From Sycobia sp. Sy_11 (taxonomy: Eukaryota; Arthropoda; Insecta; Hymenoptera; Epichrysomallidae), in the NCBI GenBank assembly GCA_018907035.1, contig JACCIC010000014.1, positions 3,860,001 to 3,924,000 on the forward strand: a DNA stretch of 64,000 nt, given 5' to 3'. This document shows, piece after piece, positions 53,337-64,000 of the stretch (within the stretch, counting starts at the first letter, position 1; each line of letters opens with the position of its first letter). A program made the position numbers and the translations under genes. The notes beneath the pieces are model-generated. The model worked only from the letters and a program-made list of their open reading frames with translations, did no database searches and was not told the DNA's origin.

Positions 53337-53610
53337 GCTCGTACACACACACAGTCAAACATTGCATCTAATTTAATTCGCGATCGTACATAGATGCGAA
53401 TATGTAAAAGAATTATTTTTTACATTATATGTGATTCTACTATCTACAAATTAATATTGTTGGATAAACTTATGAAAAGCGTCTAGACCTGATTTTTACT
53501 GAAATTTTATCATTTATGTTTTTTGAGGTGCTACTTACGAATACCATAGTGGCTTTTATCGTCAATTCAATTAACCCATTAGGATACATGGCTAGTACAG
53601 CATAGTTAGT

Positions 53611-53720
53611 CTCAAACTAATAACGCCATCGATTGCTTTAGTAAAAAATAAAATACCCGTGTTATTCTGTTTGACGATCTGATTGTTTATTGCAAACTTA
53701 TTTAAACAAATTACCAAAAA
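53611..53720 (+). repeat. direct duplication, copy 1
   Basis: Repeats at 53841-53947 with about a dozen differences (shared TTTGACGATCTGATTGTTT and ATTTAAACAAATT). The start-to-start spacing is 230 bp. It is not recognised as a known transposon. Confidence 0.85.
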
Positions 53721-53840
53721 TAATTTTTTCTCAATAAACAAATATCGCCTTTTGATTCTATATTTGATTCTATAATCTTTATAAACAAATTAGATCGATC
53801 GAATAGCGTTCTATCTCACGGACACGCTATTGCAAATAGG

Positions 53841-53947
53841 TTCAAACTGACAACGCCATTGATTGCTTTAGCAAAAAATAAAATATCCGTGTTTTTTTTG
53901 ACGATCTGATTGTTTCTTGCAAAATTATTTAAACAAATTGCCAAAAA
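53841..53947 (+). repeat. direct duplication, copy 2
   Basis: Second copy of the 53611-53720 segment. The 120-bp spacer between the copies does not recur after copy 2, so this is a segmental pair rather than a tandem array. Confidence 0.85.
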
Positions 53948-54349
53948 GTTGCGAATTTAAAAAAACTCATAACACTCATCGATTCTAAGGAAAAAAATAA
54001 GATACTGCTCAGTCGTTCGATCGACTCCTCCTATATAACTATTATACTTGGAAAAAGCTTGAGGAAATACAATTGTTTTCTTAGACTGCTCATGCCACCT
54101 CTTCACTAAAGCCCGTGCTAAGTATAGATACAGACTTTGAGTCCTTCATCGTTGTGTAATTCAATTCAGAATTTTTCTGGTGAACTACTAAACATGTCTC
54201 ATGCTCAGATTTTTTTAGCATTTCTAGTTTGTATTTTTAAGCGAGTTAGCCTAATAGTAGCTGTTGCCGTTAATCCTACGTTTTTTAAATGAATCAGCAG
54301 ATCAGATGAGGTGAAAAATATATTTCATTAGTAGAGATGAATATTGTCT

Positions 54350-55210
54350 GATCTAGCAACATATTTGCAAAATGTCATAATCGAGCGTAGATTGAGTTAC
54401 GATGACAGTGGCGTTAGAGATTTGTTGATAAGCATAGGTGGTGCTCCGATGGAAAAGAGCTCTGAAAAAAATATATGGCCAATATTATGCTGAGAATAAT
54501 TGAACAAAACGGTGTAGATAATTGGTGTTTATTACGGAATGGGAAATTCGAACGATGCCAATAAATTCGTCAACAAACATATTTTGTTGACGAAACGAAG
54601 CATTTTGTATTGAATAGAATACTCGCGTTCAATATTGGCTACAGATAAAAGGTTTCGATCATTTGTATATTACAGTGGAAATAATAGCTATCAATTGAAA
54701 AAACCATTTTTAATCGAATAACAAGAATTGGGGCTAGTAGTACCAATTCTACTGGATTCAATGCACTCTGTATGTTTAGATGTTATTCCTAAATTATTTT
54801 TCATATTAATTTGCTTTTCGATTCGAGAATTGCATGGGAAATTTGAAAAGATTGTTTTGAAGTGGTAAACAACCGTTGCAGCAATTAATGCGTAGATATG
54901 CCAAAACCACAGTTTTCTCGAAAAAGTGAGTAAGCCAAATAAGGAAGTATTGCGTTTACAGCAATCATACAGTGAAGGGTATATCACTGATAATTTTCAA
55001 TCTGTGCAGCAATTCCAAGTCGCATTATAAAATTCTTGCCAAATAATTATGTTTATGTCGATAAAAAATGTGTCGTGAAAATTCGTAACTTTATTGTTAA
55101 TAGTAAAGAAGAAAATTGCATCATTGGTTAAGTATTCGAAATCCTTTAACCTTTTAGTACTTATCCTTGCTTATCAAGAAAATTAGGAATAAATATCGTT
55201 GAAAACAAAT
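54350..55210 (+). pseudogene. relic of a Tnp2-like (CACTA-type) transposase
   Basis: Broken plus-strand frames contain, in family order, GVRDLLISIGGAPMEKSS then EKNIWPIL (54406-54488), YYGMGNSNDANKFVNKH, VPILLDSMHSVCLDVIPKL (54740-54797), and FSTYPCLSRKLGINIVE (55153-55205). They resemble the conserved blocks 'DG.PL.KSS..QFWPIL', 'PLDYMHLVCLGVMRKL' and 'F.YPC.SS.LGI' that I recall from Tnp2-like transposases common in ant and other invertebrate genomes. Several stops and frame changes intervene and the central catalytic part is mostly missing, so it is long dead. Confidence 0.5.
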
Positions 55211-56462
55211 GCAAATGCTAGACTCAATTACTGGACTGTTATAAAATCACGGATAAATTAATAAAATTACCGAATCAAAAACAATTTTTTATTATTATTA
55301 TTTCTAATGTTGCGAGCATTACAGAAAGTCAATTATAAACAAGCGAACTGAGACAACCTTCCAGGTATCGTTGGTTATTTACAGAAATGTTTATATTACG
55401 TATTTTGTATACATTGAATGTATTTTTCTTAACAGAGATACCTGCTAAATACAGAATTGCGGTATGTATTCTCATTGAAAAAAGTTTACTTATAAAATTT
55501 TCATTTTCAAATAAAATTTTCACCGTTTTTGCAACATCACCTTATGTGTACTTGACTTTCAAGATTATTTAAGCTAATTACATTATTTGTAACAAATCAA
55601 AATATTTCAAACTCTTAGTTTTTTTTTATATATAAATATTGACGTACTTTAGTGCTCAACCATTGACAGCCGGAATATTTGGAAATTTTAGTAGTGAAGC
55701 GTTAAACACCAAAAAAATATATTTAGATATAAAGTGTTTTATCCGCTTATTCATTTCTTATTCATTATATAGCTTTATAACGTAGATACATTATATGTAC
55801 AGCTCATAGTTTATAAGATTTCTGTAAGTGATTTATATATTGTTTACGTATTCCAATAAATGTATGAAAAATATTTTGTTCTAGATTATTGTTGACTCGC
55901 ATTAAATTTTGTATAAGTTATACTGATCATTTTCAAAACTTTCTTATCCATCATTTTCTAAGCCTTATAAAAAATCTTACTCTAAGCTGCCGCAAAATTG
56001 TCACGACGTTGGTGTAACAGTTGCAAAACATTAAATTCTAAAATCTGGTAAATATATCATCATTGTTATTATTACATTAGCCCACCGTTATTTGACCGGT
56101 GATCGCACGTTATGAGATTGTTATTACAACGTTAATCGGCGTTAACACGCATGAAACCAAAAATTGCCTGACGTTAAGGTGGCGTTGCACAAGCCTCGGC
56201 AAAGATTTGTTGATTCCTACTGTACTCGTTCCTCCTAACGCTGTTCCAATCTTCGGGCAGCCTATCAGCAGCAGCTTATCGCAATATAATGTTGGAACAA
56301 TGCTTCATCGCATTGAACCTTTAGCGGGCATTTTACCGATTGTGGCAACGTTCTCACAACGATCATTGGAATCGGCACCATACGTCGGTAGGTTAGAAAA
56401 TTCCGATTATAAATAGGTTGCAACAACGTATCCTGTCGGCTGGGAAAGGCGTTGAGTTTTTG

Positions 56463-56488
56463 TTTTTTTTTTTTTTTTTTTTTTTTTT
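56463..56488. repeat. poly-T run
   Basis: About 26 T residues, possibly the poly-A tail of a retrotransposed copy inserted on the minus strand. The GC-richer block just before it (56090-56450) could be that copy, but no parent gene was recognised. Confidence 0.6.
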
Positions 56489-59400
56489 ATCAACTAAAGC
56501 AGGAAATATTGCAAGAGTGGAAACATTTAACTTCAAGCTTGAACATATATTTTGACGTTTGCACGAAATATTTAATCTTTAAAAATTATTTATCATACGA
56601 AAAAATTTCTTTAATTACCTTCATATAAACGTTCTTCGAATTGCTCCAATATCCGTTATTATATGCTCAATGACGCTATTGAGAAATTCACTTGCAGATC
56701 ATATAATTAAGTTCAAGTCACTACGGGGAGTGGGAAGACGGTGAGGGCCTATTTGGAGGGGGGCGGGAGGAGTTATTCAGAGAGTTCACTGTATTTCAGA
56801 AACATTAATTTCTTTACTTGCAACAGCAGCCATGATTTTTAAATCATTCTGGTCAACACTTTGCTGTTCATTTTGAACATATTTTTGCAATACTTATAAA
56901 TTTATAAGAAAGTTCTTTTAATTTTTTTTCTATTTCAGATTTTTTTCTTTTATTTTGTAATTTATATTGACTTTGCAGGAAGCAAAAAGATGGAAAGCCA
57001 TCTACTATATAAAGTAACTACTATCTTAGAGCACATAATTTAGATATTACAGCGGCTGTGTAATTTGCAACTGATAAAAATAGTATAACGATTTATTTTA
57101 AATTCTTCTACTAAATAAATCAGTTTTTTAAAAAAAATTTGGTTAAATCTTGAGCACGTGTCTGAAATTTTCAATATAAATTCATTGCATAAACCATGGA
57201 ACAATCCATACAAATCATAATTTTTAAAACTATCTGGGATAATATGAAAAATTCTAGCAGTACCATGCGAAACGAGGGCAACAAACAGGTTTTTTTTTGG
57301 TAAAAATGGAATTTGAGAAAATGCAACATTTTTGACAATAGAGACTTGTAAAAAGCGTCAAATTGCTATGTTCGAGCGTCAATTATGGGCTCATCGGTAA
57401 ACACCTCTGCACCTGTATCACACACGATGTTTTTTAATGTGCGAAGAACGCATATTATAAATTACTTCGACTAAACTAAAAAAATTCAAAATATTATTTA
57501 AGGCCGTTTGTTGAAGACATAACATATAGTAATCTTAGTTTGCACGACAACTTATCTTGCGCCTGAGAAACGAGCAAGCGTAATTTTCCATATCCAGAAG
57601 GGCGAAAAAATTTAGATTTTGCGCACTGAACGTTAAAAGATAGTCTTATGCATCAAGGGAGTCAGGTTGCCACATAAGAGAAACAAAAACGTTTTTCATT
57701 CAGTACCTGCATATGCTCACTTTATTCCCCCATAACGTTTCCCCACTCGATGCATAGAAATTTGCTATTTAATACACTAACATCAGCTATGAAACCTTCT
57801 AAATTTTATAGACTTTTATGCCTGGAACGTACGTCATAGATTTAACCACTAGCGAGCAAAGACAGTTCTGTAAGTTCTTTTCATGTGGTATGGTAAAAAA
57901 TATTTTATAATTTTTCATTATCATCATTGTTTCTATTTTATGGAGTACATTGTTTCGTAACCCCCCCCCCGCCGCCGCCCCGCGCGCATCATCGTTTCAC
58001 GCCTTAAATTACTTGGCCCTCTACATTGATATAGTTCTACCTACCTAGCGCCCTTCGATGATGCTCAGATCCATCCTCCCCCTTAAACCAAGCACTATCA
58101 TGCACATGTTAAGACAAATAATTCATATTTTACATCACAATTGCAATTCAAGTTTTCTATCGTAATCACACAATATGTTGTATCATAATATATTATATAA
58201 CATAATATTATATAATATATAGTATAACATACGACGGGAACACGGTGGTTTAAAGCAGGTTTGAACAAAACGTAACAGAATTTAAGAATATTGTTCTTAG
58301 TGCACTACTGATACTGTTCATAAATACATAGTTGGATTAAAAATATCGATAGTTATATGTGATTGAGTGTTTGAATAGTCACTATACTAACACTAATCCG
58401 ATTTAAATCTTGCGTTTTGATGATAATAAAAAATGGTCAATTAATTACGTTTATTTTCTAGCTGCTAAAGATGAGAATACAAAATAACACAGTGTCTTAA
58501 AAACCACTCAAATTGAAAAAAACAACAACAAAAGGTATTGTTAAAATTATTGAAAAATTCGCAACATTTTATTGAGTGTTTTTATAAGCTTATTTAACGT
58601 AAGTAAAAGAATTCACACGTAAAGACACGAACGACCAAATACGACGAACTGGAGCCGCGATAGATAAACTCAAAGCGAAATACTGATACACTAATACCAG
58701 CGCAAACCTGTATTGGACTTTAGAGATAATAAACTACGGAAACACGATATGCACGATGTCGAAATTGAAATCTGCTTCCAAATATGAGTTAAACAGCTGG
58801 CGTACTGTAATGGCGCTGTGTGTAGTTTAATCATATTAGCTTATTAGCAAGTAGTTTACAAGACCGGCATTTAGAATAAGTAACGCGAAAATATATTAAT
58901 TTTATTTAATAATAACATTGATCCTAGAGATTGAGACAAAATAGAAAAGTATACTACAATCTGTATAAGAAAGAACATCTGAGTTCAAATTTAATTCACG
59001 AAAAATTTATCAAAAATCAGATGATTTATAAATGGTCAATTATTTGATAAATTTGCACGAATACAAAAAGGAAACTTATAATTTGATGTGCATATAAGCT
59101 TTATTAATATCCCGAGAGAGTTGTAGAATTCGCTTGTAGAAGACACTCTCTGTATCTGACTAAGCTTCAGTTTTTATTTGCTTGTTAAATAAAACAATAG
59201 ATTTTTTCACTGTTAAATAAAACAATAATGCTCAGGCTCCACTAAATGCATCCAACTTTATGTTAATCTATATGTAGAGTGGCTCGAGAAAGAAAAGGGA
59301 AGAGTGACAAAAATGTATTATTACCACGCGAATAATATGAGAAAAAAAATCTTTTTCTCATCACTTCTTTATTTACTCCAGAAATCCTTCAGTTTTATTA

Positions 59401-60919
59401 TCATAAGTTTTGACAAAATGAAGTGCATTGACTAATTGTAAACTTCGGAAAGCATGCAAATTGGAAGTCGTCCACTTGTTTTTATCTTTAATACAACCAA
59501 TTGAAAAAATGGATGGCAGTGTATTTAAAAACCACTTAATTTTTAATAATAAATAAAAAGTCATGAATACTATGTTTATTCGAAACTAATGCAAAAAATC
59601 GTGAAATAAGTGACTATTTCATGGTAGAACTATGTACTTTCAATCCTTTTAAAATTTTTAAAAACTTATCTCACCATCCCCTGAACTAACCATATCCACT
59701 CTTAGTCTTTTCAAGGATCTTTCTGTTGAAATTCTTTTATTATAAAGAAATAAATAAAGGATTATTTTAAAGTATAGTTGATAATTATAAACATTATTTG
59801 AACATTAAAACTGGCACTTCCATATTACTCACATAGTATTGTAATCACAGCAATATTCCAATACTCGACAACACCGCTGAAGCGAGTAAGGGTGTCTTTC
59901 TTTTCGGCAATATTTTGCTTATCTTTTTATGTGATGAACCTTTTCGGGCCTTCAGTACTCGGAGTAGGTTTCGGCTCTAACGCCAGCCTCACTTAAGCTA
60001 TTTCTAAATCTGATTTTTTTACTTCATGACATAAAACTTACAACACTTTAAATTTTGTTTATTTACTTTCATTCAAACGTGATCCAATGCTAAAGCTTCG
60101 AAAGGTATACGTTCGCGAACAAGCTGACAGTATCAAGACTATTTAATGGTCGTCTACTTATATTAAACTCTAGGAGTTTTATCAACGCCCCTTCCTTCGC
60201 CTGCGAATCAAGATTATGTATTGATTGGGAATATAAAAATAGGTTGTTCCTCCATTCATTTTTTTACATTCCTATACATTGTTTTATTTTCGTATTTATA
60301 TGCCGATTGTCACATCTACATATCAAATCTGTTATTTATTGGTTTCGATGTGAAATTCCCAAGCGCATAAAACTTTTTAATAACGCTATGATGATTTGTT
60401 TAATAATTAGGGATAATTATTGTGTATATCAGAATTTAAAGAGCATTATTCAAATCTTCTGCTTTCTTTTAATTTGAAAAAGATGAATATTTTATAACAA
60501 GATATTAACTATAGATATTAGCCACAGACTCTTGAAAAAAATTTCAATTTCACGAAAGAGTCCAGTAAATGGGATAATATTTATCATTCTTTAATTTAAA
60601 TAGGTGTTATTGGAATACTAATACAAAAATAAATTGTAAAATAATCTAAATTCAATTAAATGATAGCCATTCAATTACTAGAAGGATGCTTTATAACGAG
60701 CTTATGCGCATACAGCTAGTTTAACTACTAGAGGCTACTTAGTTGGGATGGAGAATATCGGGCAATATATGGTTATATAGATAAAAATATTTATTGGTTT
60801 GCTTGAGATCAGTGGGCGTAAGTAGCATTTTCAATGTCAGAAATCAATATTATATAAAAACGGCGCATGTAATGAATTGTAATAACGAATCTTTTATACA
60901 GATTTACGGTGAATATGCC

Positions 60920-63825
60920 TTAACATAACTTATAAAAAGTAACAACAAAGTTGTCCTTGTCCACAATCTTATAGTGATAATTCCTGTACGTACTGACGTT
61001 TTGCTTGCGCATTTCAAGCCAGTGGTCGTACATCTTTTTGATCACCGGCGGGAGAGTTGGGAATCCTACAGCCTCAGCTAACTCGTTGTAATAGGGCCAC
61101 TGGCGTTCCATCAGTTTATTAAGATGTCTTGCCTAGAAAATACACAATAGCAGTGAGTCACGCAGTTTTTCTCTGACTACCCAGTCTGCGCTATAATAAA
61201 GTTTGTTTTTTAGTGATTTTTTGGAAAGAATGAAGAAATATCATTGAAAATGTTAACGTGAAATTAGTTTTTCATCTATTCAGATATGAAGATAAGAAGT
61301 ATGAGAATTAGTTGAAATCAATTTTGTGTAATTATATTAAAATTAATTACATGGCAAATAGATAACGATAATAAGTTACGATTACAGCACTATGCCGGGT
61401 CTTCCGAATCTAATTAGAGATAATAAGTTACATATCGCTGAATAAAGAAACTCGTAGTGGATAACGAACTGTATCTGTTGAAAAGCGCTGGAACAGAAAG
61501 CTAACATATGGGCATACTAAAATGCGAATCCTGACAATATGAGAAGAATTCAAAGCGAGCCAAGAGAGTAAAGTAAAGTTAAGGTTTATAAATATTATGG
61601 AGCTGCTCGTATAGGTTTAGGAATCAGCGATCACAACATTGTTCTTGATCAAAATATTCTATTGTTGCATTCTTTATCGAATTTCGTAGCACCGTTGCTT
61701 GTTCTGAAAATTACTTTCTTATGTAAGTACATAATATGGACAAAGAATTGTAAAAATAACTTAAAATCTATCAATGAAGAGATTAAGCCTTGACTAGTTT
61801 TTCGTTACCCGAGTGAAATCAACATTTCTTCTATTTAGATTCAAATCAAGAGTTTCTTTATCATTTGTTTCATTCATTAACTTTTCTAAATTCATTCAAT
61901 TTAAAAAATAACTCGCTGCAGTCTTAAAAACAGCTGGTGCCTCCGATGAAGTGTGAAATATCGATTAAGACAGAGCACCTACAAGGACGTCACTAGCGTT
62001 GTATGTGTTTATTGAAGAGATTTAAACTACCAGCAGTATAAATGCCGTCCGGCGAGAAGTTCTACGAAAATTTAGATAAGTGTCTTAATCCTATAGAAAT
62101 ACGTTTGAAAATATAGTACAAAAGATCTTATACTTGAAAAATTCTTTAACTTTGAAAGTGTTATATAAAATGTCTATTTTCGTAGCTAGTGACGTAGCAC
62201 TCACGAATGAAAGTAAGTTATTAATTCGAAGCATCTGAACGCAACCGTAAATATTCAAGCTAAATTAAAATCAACTCAATCTGCTTTGTAGTTTTCATTT
62301 CAATTGCAGACGTACTTTGTCACAAATCAGCGCATCATCAGGATCATAATCGATGCATTATTTGATTTTTTAATCACAAATTAAAGCAATGTGCATAACT
62401 TACAGCAATTCCTTTATCTAGGAGACTTTTTTTTTCCTTATCGTATTCTTCTCGCATCTGTTTTGGTGATGGCAGGATGATGCGACCCTCGATCACGCCC
62501 AAAACATACTGGGCTTGTATGTTAAAGATTCGAAAGTTTATGATGTTTATAGGAATGCCTAGAAAGAAGAGATTAGTCCAGTCCATATGGATTAAATGTT
62601 TGTAAATAGGCTCTACATGATTGTCCTCAGTCCGTACCTCAACTTTTGACGATAAAAAGGGATACGTGAATTGATAACCTATGCAACGTAGAAAATGCAA
62701 CTATTGTCATTTATAAAATAGATAAACAATATTATCTTAAATTTGAAGTTATTATTTTTAAAAGTTATTTTAAATTATAATGATCAATTATTACCAGTAC
62801 AGTAAATGAATACATCTATTTCAGCAGAGGATCCGTCTTGAAAAACGACTGTCTTCTGATTAACGTAATCAACCCCTGGCTTCTTTTCTACATTTTCCAA
62901 CATGCTCAAGTCTAGCGACTTCAATGAGTAATGACTTAGATAGATCTGAAATTTAGATTTGTCTAAGCAGTCGAATAGTATTTATTATTACTATTTAAGT
63001 AATAAGTAATATAATAAATAGTAAAATTTGTTAGTCCAAACTGAATCGAATTTAAATGCTATATCATCAATCTATTATAATTTAAGTAAGTCAAAGATTT
63101 TTTTCCTAATACATTGATTGAAAAAGCGCTTTCTACTCTTATAAAATTAAACGTGTCCTTATGGAAAAATTTCTATTAAAATTGTAGAATGTAATTAAAT
63201 GTGTTTTTCTTCCTATGATTATTTAAAGATTTGAAATCCCACTTTTACAGGATGAGACGGTTGGCAGTATGATTCTTCTCATGTAAATGTTCTCATAAAA
63301 TAATTAAATAATAGACTATTCAGTATCTGGATTTCTCATCGATGTTCCTACATGTCTGTATGTCATAGTTTTTGAGATATTTAACAGGGATGATTAAAAT
63401 AAATGATCCAACGTATAATATAAATAAATACCATATTTACATGTAAGTATATTTATAATGAAATAAAAAAATAGCTGTTACGCAAAATGACAAAATTAAT
63501 TATACACACTTACTCTATTCGCGTATTGGCTGACCTCCATAGTAATATCGACAGCAGACCAGGACCCACCAATGATGCAAACGTTCTTGCCCGCGTATAC
63601 CTCGGGCATCCTGTATTTGTGGCTGTGTATGGCGATCCCCTTAAAGCTATCCATACCCGAAATTTTGGGAATGTAGCCGACGGTCAAGTGACCGTTGCAC
63701 ACCACCACGGCGTCGTATGTCTTCACGGTCTGTACGTTCGTACGCAGGTCGCGGTAGCTCACAGTCCACACCACCTGGCCGTTTGCCAACTTTTCTGGCT
63801 CCACGTGCTCCACGAGCGTGTTCAA
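60920..63825 (-). CDS. flavin-containing monooxygenase (FMO copy D), 3' part, exons 3-6
   Basis: Visible exons: 63825-63514, 62945-62795, 62678-62404, 61132-60920 (312, 151, 275 and 213 bp), identical in length and phase to copy A, giving the last 316 residues. Exons 1-2, with the FAD motif and start codon, lie beyond 64000. Motifs: VEHVEPEKLANGQVVWTVSY, FMO signature FKGIAIHSHKY, and an NADPH segment reading GGSWSAVD, where copies A and B have glycine in place of the final alanine. The end, VVTFYKLC then TAA, lines up with the CCKPC end of copy A. Copies A and D look closer to each other than to copy B. No damage in the visible part. Confidence 0.92.
61133..62403. other. intron 5 of FMO copy D
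   Basis: 1,271 bp of AT-rich intron with GT and AG ends; no exon or transposon end recognised. Confidence 0.55.
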
Positions 63826-64000
63826 CTGAAACGTAAATGTAACACTTGAGCCATTAGGAAAATTCTATGAGAGAGTCGTTTAATCTAAAGACCTATTATT
63901 AACGACTTATTAGAATCTTTTTAGAAGGTCAATAAATTTTATATATTTGATATTCGATACATTTAGTAAGAATTAAACTATAACTATAGTTGCTTCAGTA
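63826..64000. other. start of intron 2 of FMO copy D, cut by the window edge
   Basis: AG acceptor at the 63826 side; the rest of the intron and exons 1-2 lie outside the window. Confidence 0.7.

Larger units (their letters stand above)
47808..60919. other. 13-kb transposon-relic region between the dead exon and FMO copy D
   Basis: No intact gene recognised. Contents listed separately: a deleted mariner, a large inverted repeat, a (TA)n array, a duplicated segment and a Tnp2-like transposase relic. Beyond 55210 the sequence is AT-rich with a poly-T run (56463-56488), a GC-richer stretch at 56090-56450 and C-runs near 57961; nothing further was recognised up to copy D. Confidence 0.55.

Overview
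The window looks like nuclear DNA from an insect, probably a hymenopteran and perhaps an ant. It is very AT-rich, with many long (TA)n, (CT)n and (AAT)n microsatellites, spliced genes with GT/AG introns, and decayed DNA transposons. The organism call is inference from gene content and composition; no marker fixes the species. Every gene I can support lies on the minus strand, so coordinates fall along each gene from 5' to 3'.

Layout. 1-5541: AT-repeat-rich intergenic DNA. 5542-7000: a complete four-exon beta-class carbonic anhydrase (255 aa). 8015-10987: a complete six-exon Rag GTPase of the RagA/B type (306 aa), with a transposon fragment carrying a hammerhead-ribozyme-like fold in its last intron. 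14540-22490: a complete six-exon flavin-containing monooxygenase (FMO copy A, 433 aa). 22491-40871: about 18 kb without a recognised gene, holding GC-rich promoter-like DNA, microsatellites and a full copy of a 580-bp terminal-inverted-repeat element. 40872-46082: a second complete six-exon FMO (copy B, 455 aa). 47501-47807: a lone dead FMO exon 3. 48215-55210: a cluster of transposon relics (deleted mariner, a large inverted repeat, a duplicated segment, a Tnp2-like transposase relic). 60920-63825: the last four exons of a third FMO (copy D), whose first exons lie beyond the right edge.

The FMO copies share the same splice points and phases, with equal exon lengths between A and D (312, 151, 275 and 213 bp). 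They are therefore a tandem gene family expanded by duplication, probably in xenobiotic or pheromone/alkaloid oxidation. The carbonic anhydrase and the Rag GTPase are conserved housekeeping genes and are not functionally linked to the FMOs.

The least ordinary signal is a dispersed non-autonomous repeat family with inverted termini, seen at 8654-8975, 12893-13089, 21796-21930, 35541-36120 and 36121-36230. It carries a conserved near-palindrome (GACAGTC-N-GACTGTC) and, inside the element, a fold resembling a hammerhead ribozyme. Exon boundaries were worked out by hand from splice signals, reading phase and remembered family sequence; no alignment or expression data were available.
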